NCBI GenBank assembly: GCA_044225675.1
Contig: JBGAIH010000026.1
Span: forward strand, 1 to 64,000
Source: JACMQX01 sp044225675
GTDB lineage: Bacteria > Pseudomonadota > Gammaproteobacteria > Burkholderiales > Burkholderiaceae_C
Reading direction: 5' to 3'
DNA length: 64,000 nt
Program-made: the position numbers and the translations under genes
Part shown: one piece after another, positions 11,190 to 19,262 of the stretch
Layout: each line of letters begins with the position of its first letter
Position numbering within the stretch: position 1 is the stretch's first letter
Notes under the pieces: model-generated
Told to the model about the DNA's origin: nothing
The model's input: the letters and a program-made list of their open reading frames with translations, nothing else
The model's database searches: none

Positions 11190-12763
11190 CGCGCCGTCTC
11201 CGGATGCTGTGGCGCCGCGTTCTGGAGAGCCGTGACCAGTTCCGCGACCTGGCTGGCGGCGAGACCGTCGGCCTCGGGTACCCGCGCATCGGCCTGCAGG
11301 CCGTCCAGCAGCCGGCGCACCGTGCCAAGGTGCCGGCGGGCTGCCAGTTCGTCACCTTCTGTGCGCGCCAGGCGCGCCAGCGCGAGCCAGGCCATGATGA
11401 AGCGATCGTCCAGGTAGAGTGCCCGACGCAGCGCCTCGCTCGCTCGCAGCGAATCGGCCTGCTCGATCAGAACGAGCGCCTGCACGTACGGTGCCACTGC
11501 CGACAGCGGCTCGGCCGTTACCCAGGCTTCGCAGCTCTGCAGGGCCTGTGTCCAATATCCCTGGTCGGCCAGCGCACGGGCCAGGACGCGGTGATCGGCC
11601 GACGGGTCTGGGCCGACAGCAGCCGGCAGGGCTTCGGACGGCTTATGGGTTGCAGTGGCAGCTGCGAGATCAGCGACAGGCTCAGCCCAAGGCCCTGTGA
11701 CCGGCCTGATGGCAGCTCCTGTGGCAAGCGCGGCGACGGCGTGGGCCGGCGCGTGAGGCCAGGCCTGGGCAGGTGCTTCGACGAGTGAACGCACGGGCGC
11801 GTTGCCGGCCACAGGCTGCATTGCCAGCGCGTTCGGGGCGGCGTCAGCGCAGCGACGGTAAAAGCGCACGCCGTCGATCACCTCGGCCTCGAAACCGGGG
11901 TAGAGCGTATCGCTCGCCTCACCCGGACTCACCAGCAGCCAGCCCCCGGGTACCAGCCGGCGGCGAAAGCGCGCCACGGTCCGGGCCAGGGCTTCGGGCG
12001 ACAGGTACATGAGCACGTTGCGGCAGACGATCAGGTCCTGCGGCGGCTCGGTGTCGGCGCGGGACACGCCTTCGCCAGCCAGGTTGTCGGCTTCGAACCG
12101 GACGCACGTGCGCAATGCGTCGCTGACGGCCCAGCCACCCGTCACGCGGCTGAGCCAGCGCCTCCGCAGGGCGAACGGGTCGCCGCGGAACGACCAGTCG
12201 CCGTAGACGCCGAGACGCGCACGGGCCAGGAAGGCCGGGTTGATGTCGGTGCCCAGGACTGTGGAGCCGGACAGCCGTGCCCGCTGCAGCAGGATCGCCA
12301 GCGTGTAGACCTCTTCGCCGGTGCAGCAGCCCGCGCTCCACAGGCGAAGCGCACGGGGCGTGGTGGCCTGCAACCGGGGCAGCACGTGATTGGCCAGTGC
12401 ATGGATGGCCGGTGGGTCGCGAAAGAAGTAGGTCTCGCCGACGGTCAGGTGCTGCGCGAGCAGCGCGATGGTTTCGGCCTCGGGCTTCGCTGCCGTGAGT
12501 TGCGCGACATACTGGGCAACGCTCTGCGCCCCGGCACTTTCGCTCGCGGCGGCAACGCCGCGAGCGAACTGGCTCAGTCTGGACGAAGGGAAGGCCAGGC
12601 CGGTCCAGCGGGCCAGGTGTCCGGCCAACTGCTGCCATTGCGACGGCGGAACACCATGGTGCGGCAGGGCGGGCTCCGCACCGGGGCGAGGCGCTGCGGC
12701 GGGTACGACGTGGTGCGCGCGCGGGGGGGCGTCGGGGTGCGCCTCCGACACACTGGCGGCCAT
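11186..12763 (-). CDS. cheR: CheR-type protein-glutamate methyltransferase with C-terminal TPR region (WspC-like)
   Basis: CheR methylates receptor glutamates using S-adenosylmethionine. The SAM-binding loop is visible as WSAGCCTGEEVYTLA, and the later methyltransferase motif as DLIVCRNVLMYL. After about residue 290 the protein has an Ala/Pro-rich linker and then helical repeats like TPRs (YWTQALQSCEAW, SLRASEALRRALYL, ELAARRHLG). A CheR-TPR fusion is the hallmark of WspC. I place the start at the ATG at 12763, which overlaps the cheW stop (TGATG); a GTG three bases upstream is also possible. The protein is 525 residues, longer than plain CheR because of the repeat tail. Confidence 0.93.
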   Translation of the reverse strand: MAASVSEAHPDAPPRAHHVVPAAAPRPGAEPALPHHGVPPSQWQQLAGHLARWTGLAFPSSRLSQFARGVAAASESAGAQSVAQYVAQLTAAKPEAETIALLAQHLTVGETYFFRDPPAIHALANHVLPRLQATTPRALRLWSAGCCTGEEVYTLAILLQRARLSGSTVLGTDINPAFLARARLGVYGDWSFRGDPFALRRRWLSRVTGGWAVSDALRTCVRFEADNLAGEGVSRADTEPPQDLIVCRNVLMYLSPEALARTVARFRRRLVPGGWLLVSPGEASDTLYPGFEAEVIDGVRFYRRCADAAPNALAMQPVAGNAPVRSLVEAPAQAWPHAPAHAVAALATGAAIRPVTGPWAEPVADLAAATATHKPSEALPAAVGPDPSADHRVLARALADQGYWTQALQSCEAWVTAEPLSAVAPYVQALVLIEQADSLRASEALRRALYLDDRFIMAWLALARLARTEGDELAARRHLGTVRRLLDGLQADARVPEADGLAASQVAELVTALQNAAPQHPETAR

Positions 12764-13230
12764 CACGGCGCCTCCGCGAGGGCGTCGTCGGGGAAGAGAA
12801 AGCGGGCCGCGTCGGTGACGAGTGCCAGACCGTCAGGCAGATGGACGACGCCATCGAACGGCACACCTTGCATCGCCTCGCCGTCGCAGGGCAGAAGGTC
12901 GTCGCTGCGGCACCAGGCCAGGCCCCGGGCCTCATCGACCACGACTGCGATCTGGCGCTCGCCGGCCTGCAGGATCACGAACTGGTCATCGAGGAGAAGG
13001 TCGCGCTCGGGCAAGCCGAGGCGATGCCGCGCGCTGACCACGGGCACCGCGCGGCCTGCGACGTCGAGCAATCCAATTACCCCCTGCGGCGCGTTAGGCA
13101 GCGGCATGGCGTGGGCTGCACGCACGATCCGCACCACCTGGCTGACCAGGAATGCGAGCCGGCATGGCCCAAGCGCGACCGTGACCAGCGCGATGGAGTC
13201 CGCAGTGACTTCCCCTTTCGGCAGCGTCAT
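12763..13230 (-). CDS. CheW-like coupling protein (first gene of chemosensory operon)
   Basis: This 155-residue single-domain CheW has the typical fold pattern: FLVSQVVRIVRA, PQGVIGLLDVAGRAVPVV and QIAVVVDEARGL. It opens the operon and overlaps cheR by one base. A GGGGAAAAAG stretch precedes the ATG as a modest ribosome site, and a perfect 17-base palindrome lies 15 bases upstream of the start. It probably scaffolds the receptor-CheA array together with the second CheW. The assignment is firm at family level. Confidence 0.9.
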   Translation of the reverse strand: MTLPKGEVTADSIALVTVALGPCRLAFLVSQVVRIVRAAHAMPLPNAPQGVIGLLDVAGRAVPVVSARHRLGLPERDLLLDDQFVILQAGERQIAVVVDEARGLAWCRSDDLLPCDGEAMQGVPFDGVVHLPDGLALVTDAARFLFPDDALAEAP

Positions 13231-13244
13231 CTTTTTCCCCTGAA

Positions 13245-13261
13245 CGGCCGATCATCGGCCG
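13245..13261. promoter_or_regulatory. Perfect palindrome upstream of chemosensory operon
   Basis: CGGCCGAT, one central base, then ATCGGCCG. The two 8-base arms are exact and lie 15 bases before the first start codon, inside the presumed leader. It could be an operator for a dimeric regulator, or an RNA hairpin next to the ribosome site. No T-run follows, so it is not a terminator. Confidence 0.5.
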
Positions 13262-13322
13262 CATCCCCAGACCCTTGCTTTTAGTCGGCCATTGTGCGCC
13301 CGATCGCGTCAAAAGGAAACCG

Positions 13323-13350
13323 CATATACCCACAGGTAGCAGGCAATCAA
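13323..13350 (-). promoter_or_regulatory. Candidate sigma-70 promoter of chemosensory operon
   Basis: Read on the minus strand, TTGATT is followed by 16 bases and TATATG. It begins just after the corA stop and would give a leader of roughly 85 bases that contains the 17-base palindrome. The match is only fair, and read-through from corA is also possible. Confidence 0.35.
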
Positions 13351-13353
13351 AGG

Positions 13354-14358
13354 CTATAGCCAGCGCGCCTTGCGGAAGCGCCAGGCGACGAGCGAGCAGG
13401 CGGCCACGATGGTGCCGAGCGCCAGCGGGTAACCCCATTGCCACTCGAGCTCGGGCATGTTGCGGAAGTTCATGCCCCAGATGCCGGCCAGCGAGGTGGA
13501 CACGCCGAAGATCGCGGCCCAGGCGGCCAGCCGCTTGGTGACTTCACCCTCCTCGATGGTCGTCATCGCCAGGTTGACCTGGATCGCGGTGCCGATCGTG
13601 TCGCGGATGTTGTCGATCAGCGCATTGATGCGCGTGAGGTGGTCGACCACGTCGCGGAAGTAGTCCTGCACGCCCATGCACATGAGCGGCACGCGCCCGC
13701 CGTGCAGGCGCGCCGCGCCTTCGAGCAAGGGCGCAACGGCATGCTTGAGCACCATGACGCGGCTCTTGAGTTCGTAGAGCCGCTCGATGTTCGCGCGTGC
13801 CGCGTTGCGGGTGAAGATGTCGCGCTCGATGGTCTCCAGCTCGGTCTCGAAGTCGTCGAGGATCGGGAAGTAGCGGTCGACCACCGCATCCATCAGCGCG
13901 TAGAGCACGAAGCCCGATCCGTGGCGCAGCAGCTCGGGTTCACGCTCGCAGCGCTCACGCACCCCGAGAAAGCCCTTGGTGCTGCGGTTGCGCACCGACA
14001 GCACGTAGTTGCGGCCGGTGAACACGCTGACTTCGCCGACGTTCAGGCCGCCGGGCGTCTCGACGCGTTCGACGGGGTCGCAGGGCGCGCCGGGCATCTG
14101 CTCGACGAGATGCAGCACGGCGAACAGGGAGTCGCCATATTCTTCGATCTTGGGCCGCTGATGGCCGTGCATGGCGTCTTCCACCGCCAGCTCGTGCAGG
14201 CCGAACTCATGCTGCATTTCCAGCAGTTCCGCCTGCGTTGCGTCCTGCAAGGCGACCCAGACGAAGGTGTCGGGCCGCGCGATGTACTCGCTGATCTCGC
14301 TCACCGGCACGTCGGCAAGGCGAGAGCCGTTCTGGTAGGCGACGCAATTGATCAGCAT
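13354..14358 (-). CDS. corA: CorA family magnesium/cobalt transporter
   Basis: CorA proteins are pentameric inner-membrane channels for Mg2+ and related divalent cations. The protein (334 residues from the chosen start) has a large soluble N-terminal domain and a long helical stalk (IERDIFTRNAARANIERLYEL). Two membrane helices close it, the first ending in the selectivity motif GMN (GIWGMNFRNMPE). I choose the ATG at 14358 (MLINCV), which has an AGGAAA site upstream; longer in-frame starts exist but have no conserved sequence. It lies upstream of the chemosensory operon on the same strand, 123 bases away, and is probably an independent gene. Confidence 0.93.
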   Translation of the reverse strand: MLINCVAYQNGSRLADVPVSEISEYIARPDTFVWVALQDATQAELLEMQHEFGLHELAVEDAMHGHQRPKIEEYGDSLFAVLHLVEQMPGAPCDPVERVETPGGLNVGEVSVFTGRNYVLSVRNRSTKGFLGVRERCEREPELLRHGSGFVLYALMDAVVDRYFPILDDFETELETIERDIFTRNAARANIERLYELKSRVMVLKHAVAPLLEGAARLHGGRVPLMCMGVQDYFRDVVDHLTRINALIDNIRDTIGTAIQVNLAMTTIEEGEVTKRLAAWAAIFGVSTSLAGIWGMNFRNMPELEWQWGYPLALGTIVAACSLVAWRFRKARWL

Positions 14359-14461
14359 GGCAATGGATTTCCTGGTCAGGTGCTCGGTGGCCCATTCTGG
14401 CACCAAGCTTGGAGGACTTCACAGCGGCCATGCCTGTCCGCAGGACCTACACTTGGCAGCC

Positions 14462-15208
14462 ATGCCTGCCAGCCGATTCGACGCCATCGACGCCCTGCGC
14501 GGCGTCGCCATCCTCTGGATGACGGCCTTCCATTTCTGCTTCGACCTGAACCACTACGGGTTCCTGCGGCAGAACTTCTACACCGACCCGTTGTGGACGG
14601 TGCAGCGCACACTGATCGTGAGCCTGTTTCTGTTCTGCGCCGGGCTGGGGCAGGCGGTGGCGGTGGCGCAGGGACAGAGCTGGCAGCGGTTCTGGCGGCG
14701 CTGGGTCCAGGTGGCCGGCTGCGCGCTCCTGGTGTCGGCCGGCTCGATGCTGATGTTCCCGGCGAGCTTCATCTACTTCGGGGTGCTGCACGGCATTGCG
14801 GTGATGCTCGTGGTCGTTCGGCTGACGGCGGGGTGGGGCAGGGGGCTCTGGCTTGCCGGCGCGGCAGCCCTGGCCCTGTGGTGGATCGGCGGTCTGCTGC
14901 TGCAACCCGGCGGCGCGCTGGCCGAGCTGGCGCCCGTGCTGGACAGCCGGGCGCTCAACTGGCTCGGCCTGATCAGCCGCAAACCCGTCACCGAAGACTA
15001 TGTGCCGCTGCTGCCCTGGCTGGCCGTGATGTGGTGGGGCGTGGCCAGCGGGCAGTGGCTGCTGCGGCACCACCCGAGCCGCCTTGCGGCCGCGTTGCCC
15101 GCCGCCGCCCGACCTCTGGCCTGGCTCGGGCGCTGGAGCCTCAGCTGGTACATGCTGCACCAGCCGGTGCTGATCGGGCTCGTGGCCGGTGCGGCTGCGC
15201 TGAGGTAG
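14462..15208 (+). CDS. DUF1624 / heparan-alpha-glucosaminide N-acetyltransferase-like membrane protein
   Basis: This 248-residue integral membrane protein has about seven hydrophobic segments. The N-terminus RFDAIDALRGVAILWM followed by FHFCFDLNHYGF is typical of DUF1624 proteins, which are related to membrane acyltransferases; the C-terminal part WSLSWYMLHQPVLIGL also fits. Its substrate is unknown. The start at 14462 is chosen because the family motif begins directly after it, although no clear ribosome site is present. It is divergent from corA and convergent with the isomerase gene downstream. Confidence 0.8.
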   Translation: MPASRFDAIDALRGVAILWMTAFHFCFDLNHYGFLRQNFYTDPLWTVQRTLIVSLFLFCAGLGQAVAVAQGQSWQRFWRRWVQVAGCALLVSAGSMLMFPASFIYFGVLHGIAVMLVVVRLTAGWGRGLWLAGAAALALWWIGGLLLQPGGALAELAPVLDSRALNWLGLISRKPVTEDYVPLLPWLAVMWWGVASGQWLLRHHPSRLAAALPAAARPLAWLGRWSLSWYMLHQPVLIGLVAGAAALR

Positions 15209-15269
15209 TCGCGCGGTCCGCAGGATGGCGCTGAAGTCCCTCGCCAACCCGAGTCACCGCGCGCAGGGC

Positions 15270-15297
15270 AAAGAAAAACGCGGCCCGAAAGCCGCGT
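15270..15297 (-). terminator. Rho-independent terminator of the isomerase gene
   Basis: On the minus strand a CGCGGC...GCCGCG stem with a six-base loop is followed by TTTTTCTTT. It lies about 35 bases downstream of the isomerase stop and is a convincing intrinsic terminator for the minus-strand run of genes. Confidence 0.8.
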
Positions 15298-15331
15298 CTG
15301 GTGCTGGTGGCCCGCCTTGCGCAGAAGGCGA

Positions 15332-16114
15332 TCACTCCACCTTGGCCTTGTCGCGCATGTCCTTCTGGAACGCGGCCAGGCGCTGCTGCGACAGCTGCTG
15401 GGCGATCTGGGGACGCACTTCCTCGATCTTGGGCAGCTGCGCTTCGCGGATGTCGTCGACGCGGATCACGTGGAAGCCGAACTGCGACTTGACGGGCGTC
15501 TCGGTGGTCTGGCCCTTGTTGAGCTTGACCATGGCGTCGGAGAACTCCTTGACGTAGCTGCCAGGGTTGGCCCAGTCGAGGTCGCCGCCGTTGGCGCCGG
15601 AGCCGGGGTCCTTGGATTCCTTCTTGGCGATGTCCTCGAACTTGCCACCCTTCTTGAGGCTGGCGATGATCTTCTTGGCGTCGTCTTCCTTCTCGACCAG
15701 GATGTGGCGGGCGCGGTATTCCTTGCCACCGTTGGCCGCCACGAACTTGTCGTACTCGGCCTTGATCTCGGCCTCGGTCACGGGGTTCTTCTTCTGGTAG
15801 TCGGCGAACAGTTCGCGGATCAGGATGGTCTGGCGTGCCAGTTCGAGCTGGGCCTTGTAGTCGTCGGTGGCGTCGAGGCCGCGCTTTTGCGCCTCCTGCA
15901 TGAAGATCTCGCGGGCGATGACCTCGTCCTTGAGCTGGCCCTGCATCTCGGGCGTGACCGGCCGGCCGGCCTTGGCCACCTGCTGGGCGAGGGCTTCGAC
16001 GCGGGCCATGGGCACGGGCTTGCCATTGACGATGGCGACGTTCTGCGCAGCGGCGGGCAGGGCGGCCGCGCCCAGGGCGGCGGCGACTGCAACGGCCAGA
16101 AGATGCTTGTTCAT
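15332..16114 (-). CDS. Periplasmic peptidyl-prolyl cis-trans isomerase, PpiC/parvulin type
   Basis: Parvulin-type isomerases help secreted and outer-membrane proteins fold. From the ATG at 16114 the protein is 260 residues with a clear signal peptide (MNKHLLAV, Ala-rich core, cleavage near AAAQN). A SurA-N-like helical segment follows, then one parvulin domain (RARHILVEKEDDAKK, GGDLDWANPGSYVKEF, QFGFHVIRVDD). The start has a GAGGAA ribosome site, and the longer frame upstream lacks a signal sequence. It follows bolA after 66 bases. Homologues in Burkholderiales are usually annotated as PpiC-like or peptidylprolyl isomerase. Confidence 0.9.
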   Translation of the reverse strand: MNKHLLAVAVAAALGAAALPAAAQNVAIVNGKPVPMARVEALAQQVAKAGRPVTPEMQGQLKDEVIAREIFMQEAQKRGLDATDDYKAQLELARQTILIRELFADYQKKNPVTEAEIKAEYDKFVAANGGKEYRARHILVEKEDDAKKIIASLKKGGKFEDIAKKESKDPGSGANGGDLDWANPGSYVKEFSDAMVKLNKGQTTETPVKSQFGFHVIRVDDIREAQLPKIEEVRPQIAQQLSQQRLAAFQKDMRDKAKVE

Positions 16115-16180
16115 GCGGATTCCTCGGAAGAGAGAGAGTCTGTCAGGCAAAAAAAATGACCAGTCGGCTCATGCACGTGG

Positions 16181-16444
16181 TCAGAGGGTTTCAATGGCGA
16201 TGGCGTGGACGCCCTGGTCAATGAAATCCTGGAGCGCATCATACACAAGGCGATGCCGTGCCACGCGTGTCCGACCTGTAAACAAAGGTGAAGCGATCCG
16301 GACGCGGAAATGGGTGCCGGAGCCGGTGCCGTCGGCACCCGCATGGCCCGCGTGGGCCGCGCTTTCGTCCAGGACTTCGAGCTGCGCGGGCGCCAGGCGC
16401 TCGCGCAGGCGTGACGCCAGGTGGTCTGCGGTGATCTGTCCCAT
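16181..16444 (-). CDS. bolA: BolA family protein
   Basis: This is an 87-residue BolA-fold protein with the family pattern LEVLDESAAHAGHAG, FRVRIASPLF and HRLVYDAL. BolA proteins pair with monothiol glutaredoxins and act in Fe-S trafficking or as regulators. The ATG at 16444 is chosen because the BolA fold begins there. The gene starts seven bases after the yciB stop, so the two are probably co-transcribed, an arrangement common in betaproteobacteria. Confidence 0.9.
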   Translation of the reverse strand: MGQITADHLASRLRERLAPAQLEVLDESAAHAGHAGADGTGSGTHFRVRIASPLFTGRTRVARHRLVYDALQDFIDQGVHAIAIETL

Positions 16445-16451
16445 GGGTGCC

Positions 16452-17036
16452 TCAGCGTGGGGGCGGTTCGTCGCCGTGGGTGGGCGGCTGGTCACCGGGG
16501 CCTGGCACCTCATCGCCCTTCAGGTAGCGGGCGATGTAGAAGCCCTGGGCCACGATGAACAGCACCGGGAAGGCATAGCCCCAGAGCTTGAAGTTCACCC
16601 AGGTCTCGGTGCTGTAGAACGCCGCCACATAGCCATTGATGGCCGCCATGAACGCGCAGTAGCCGATCCAGGCGGCGTTCAGCCGCATCCAGACCGGCTC
16701 GGGCAACTCCATCTGGCCGCCGAGCAGCAGCTTGAGGAAATTCTTCTTCATGCCCCAGGTGGCGACGGCCAGCGCCACCGCCATGGCCGCATACAGCACG
16801 GTCGGCTTCCATTTGATGAAGCGCTCGTCCTGCAGCACCAGCGTCAGCGTGCCGAAAATCAGGATCAGCGCCAGCGTGATCTTGTGCATGGTCTGCAGCT
16901 TGCGGTCCATCGTGTAGATCACCGCCATCTGGACCACCGTGGCGCCCATGAGCACCGCCGTGGCCACATAGATGTTGTAGAGCTTGAAGGCCCCGAAGAA
17001 CAGCAGGATGGGAAGAAAGTCGAGAAGAAGTTTCAT
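16452..17036 (-). CDS. yciB: Inner membrane septation protein YciB
   Basis: YciB (formerly IspA/IspZ) is a small inner-membrane protein linked to cell envelope synthesis and division. This copy is 194 residues with about five hydrophobic helices. It shows the family N-terminus MKLLLDFLPILLFFGAFK followed by a YNIYVATAVLM segment, and the region NAAWIGYCAFMAAINGYVA. The polar C-terminal tail is Pro/Gly-rich and somewhat longer than in E. coli. It lies between msrB and bolA on the same strand. Confidence 0.93.
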   Translation of the reverse strand: MKLLLDFLPILLFFGAFKLYNIYVATAVLMGATVVQMAVIYTMDRKLQTMHKITLALILIFGTLTLVLQDERFIKWKPTVLYAAMAVALAVATWGMKKNFLKLLLGGQMELPEPVWMRLNAAWIGYCAFMAAINGYVAAFYSTETWVNFKLWGYAFPVLFIVAQGFYIARYLKGDEVPGPGDQPPTHGDEPPPR

Positions 17037-17115
17037 GCAGGGGCGGGCTTGGGCGGTCAGCAGGCGTCGAGCCGGAACGGGCCGGAGGGGCGAAGCAAGG
17101 TGAGGGCGGCAGCCT

Positions 17116-17523
17116 TCAGCTCGGCTTGAAGTCCAGCGAGGCGGAGTTCATGCAGTAGCGCAGGCCGGTGTCCGTCGGGCCGTCCGGGAACACATGGCCC
17201 AGGTGGGCGCCGCACTGCGCGCACACCGTCTCGGTGCGGATCATGCCATGGCTGCGGTCGACGATCTCCCGGATCGCGCCGGGAATCGCCAGCGAGAAGC
17301 TCGGCCAGCCGCAGCCGGCATCGAACTTGGTGTCGGAGTCGAACAGCTTGCCGCCGCAGCAGATGCAGTGGTAGCTGCCGTCGGCCCAGACCTGCTCGTA
17401 CTTGCCGGTGTAGGGACGCTCGGTGGCGGCATGGCGGGTGACTTCGTAGGCGCCGCGCTCGGCGCCCTTGTCGGCCAGCAGGGCTTTCCATTCGGCGTCG
17501 GTTTTCTGGACGGGATAGGTCAT
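17116..17523 (-). CDS. msrB: Peptide-methionine (R)-S-oxide reductase MsrB
   Basis: MsrB repairs the R-form of oxidised methionine in proteins. This 135-residue protein has both zinc-binding CxxC pairs (CICCGGKLF and CAQCGAHLGH), the GCGWPSF motif and the catalytic cysteine in LRYCMNSASL. A strong AAAAGGAG ribosome site precedes the ATG. It begins 29 bases after the selO stop, which suggests a shared transcript and a common role in redox stress. Confidence 0.96.
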   Translation of the reverse strand: MTYPVQKTDAEWKALLADKGAERGAYEVTRHAATERPYTGKYEQVWADGSYHCICCGGKLFDSDTKFDAGCGWPSFSLAIPGAIREIVDRSHGMIRTETVCAQCGAHLGHVFPDGPTDTGLRYCMNSASLDFKPS

Positions 17524-17552
17524 GGGGCTCCTTTTCTTGAGGGTGAACGGGC

Positions 17553-19034
17553 TCAGGACGAGCAGCTGATCTCGATGGACGCCGCCCAGTCGGGCGGGAA
17601 GTCCGCCAGGTCATCGGCGCCGGGCTGGTCGTCGAACGGCGTGGCCAGGGTGCGCTGCAGCCGCTCGACGCCGGAGAAGTCCTTGTTCTGCGCCAGGCGG
17701 ATGGCCTGTTCGCCCAGGTGGTTGCGAAGCACGTATCTGGGGTTGACGGCCCGCATCGCAAGGCCGGTGGCGGCCGGCTCGGCCTTGCCCAGACGCTCCC
17801 GGTGCCGGGCCAGCCAGGCATCGGCGCCTGCCCGGTCGATGAACAGGTCGCGCACGGCGGCGGTCTCGCCGGATATCACCCCGTCCGACAACCGGCGCCA
17901 GAAGATGGTGAAGTCCACCCGGTCGGCCGCCATGAGCTTGAGCACGTCTTCGATCAGCGCGCGATCGCCTTCCTGCGCGTCGGCCAGGCCGAGCTTGGCG
18001 CGCATGCGAGCTTCCAGAGCGGCCGGGAAGACGGTCTTGTAGGACTCCAGGGCGGCGATGGCCAGCTCCTGGTCGCCGATCAGGGGCAGCAGGGCCTGTC
18101 CGAGGCAGTACAGGTTCCAGTAGGCGACGTTGGGCTGCCGGTTGAAGGCATAGCGCCCGCGCTCGTCGCTGTGGTTGCAGATGTGGCCGGGATCGTAGGC
18201 GTCGAGGAACTGGAACGGGCCGTAGTCGATCGTCAGGCCCAGGATGCTCATGTTGTCGGTGTTCATGACCCCATGGCAGAAGCCCACGGACTGCCATTGC
18301 GCCAGCAGCGCGGCGGTGCGTTCGCTGACGGCCTCAAGCAGGTTGGCATAGGGATTGCCGGCCAGCCGTTCGCTGCTGCGGCAATCCGGGTAGTAACGGT
18401 CAATGACGTAGTCGGCCAGTTGCCGGAGTTCTTCATGCATCTCGCGGGCCGCGAAGTGCTCGAAATGGCCGAATCGGATGAAGCTGGGCGCCACCCGGGC
18501 GACGACGGCGGCGGTTTCGACGGTTTCGCGGCGCACGGGCGCATCCGAGCCGGTGACGCTCAGGGCGCGCGTGGTGGGGATGCCCAGGCCGTGCATGGCC
18601 TCCGACGCCAGAAACTCACGGATGCTCGATCGCAGCACGGCCCGTCCGTCGCCCATGCGCGAGTAGGGCGTCAGGCCGCTGCCCTTGAGCTGGATCTCGT
18701 GGCCGGAGGCCGTCTCGCCCAGCAGGATGGCGCGGCCGTCTCCGAGCTGGCCGGCCCAGACGCCGAACTGGTGGCCGCTGTAGACGCTCGCCACAGGTTG
18801 CGTGCCCGCAACAGGGATATTCCCGGTGAGCGCTTCGAGCGCTGCATCGGAGTCCAGCCAGGCGGGCGCCAGACCGAGCTCTCGCGCCACGGAATGGCTC
18901 ACGCCGACCCAATAGGGCGCCGGCAGCGGCGTGGGCGAGAGCGTCGTGCGGAACGCCGGCCCCAGTGCGGCGAAGCGATTGATCCAGCGCAGGCCGCTGT
19001 CGGTGGCCAGTTCGGCATCCACAGGTTTGTTCAT
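17553..19034 (-). CDS. selO: Protein adenylyltransferase SelO (YdiU family)
   Basis: SelO is a pseudokinase-fold enzyme that transfers AMP to Ser/Thr/Tyr of proteins, with a reported role in redox homeostasis. Family landmarks are present: VYSGHQFGVWAGQLGDGRA, EIQLKGSGLTPYSRMGDGRA, VLRSSIREFLASEAM, GVMNTDNMSILGLTIDYGP and NPRYVLRNHL. The protein ends in Cys-Ser-Ser, so the position used for selenocysteine in some homologues is an ordinary cysteine here. I use the ATG at 19034 (MNKPVDAE), giving 493 residues; a longer frame upstream is not conserved. Confidence 0.95.
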   Translation of the reverse strand: MNKPVDAELATDSGLRWINRFAALGPAFRTTLSPTPLPAPYWVGVSHSVARELGLAPAWLDSDAALEALTGNIPVAGTQPVASVYSGHQFGVWAGQLGDGRAILLGETASGHEIQLKGSGLTPYSRMGDGRAVLRSSIREFLASEAMHGLGIPTTRALSVTGSDAPVRRETVETAAVVARVAPSFIRFGHFEHFAAREMHEELRQLADYVIDRYYPDCRSSERLAGNPYANLLEAVSERTAALLAQWQSVGFCHGVMNTDNMSILGLTIDYGPFQFLDAYDPGHICNHSDERGRYAFNRQPNVAYWNLYCLGQALLPLIGDQELAIAALESYKTVFPAALEARMRAKLGLADAQEGDRALIEDVLKLMAADRVDFTIFWRRLSDGVISGETAAVRDLFIDRAGADAWLARHRERLGKAEPAATGLAMRAVNPRYVLRNHLGEQAIRLAQNKDFSGVERLQRTLATPFDDQPGADDLADFPPDWAASIEISCSS

Positions 19035-19106
19035 TCCCGCATTGTCCTGTTTCACGGTTCCGGGGCTGCTGCAGGGCCTATTCCATTCCGGCCGGGAAGG
19101 TAAACA

Positions 19107-19128
19107 AATGTGTGGTGAATTTCGCATT
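19107..19128. promoter_or_regulatory. Imperfect palindrome in selO / acyltransferase divergent region
   Basis: AATGTG, ten bases, then CGCATT: a near-perfect inverted repeat with one mismatch per arm pair, in the AT-richest part of the 228-base divergent region between selO and the signalling unit. It may be an operator serving either side. No promoter in this region matches consensus well enough for me to call. Confidence 0.25.
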
Positions 19129-19262
19129 AAGCAATTTTCTTAGGTCCGGGGCCTTGCGCGCCGGTACATTGCCTGTACGAGTCGCCAGGGCCTTTTCATC
19201 CGGCACACAAGACCGCGAGCCTTGGCGCAGGTTTTCAGTTTTGCAGCTTCGAAAGGACGTCA

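Noticed and set aside
13231..13320. A FliA (sigma-28) promoter for the chemosensory operon
   Set aside because: A GGCCGACTAA stretch resembles the -10 box, but no matching -35 box is at the proper distance.
17553..17600. A selenocysteine codon at the SelO C-terminus
   Set aside because: The gene ends Cys-Ser-Ser and then a normal stop; there is no in-frame TGA before it.
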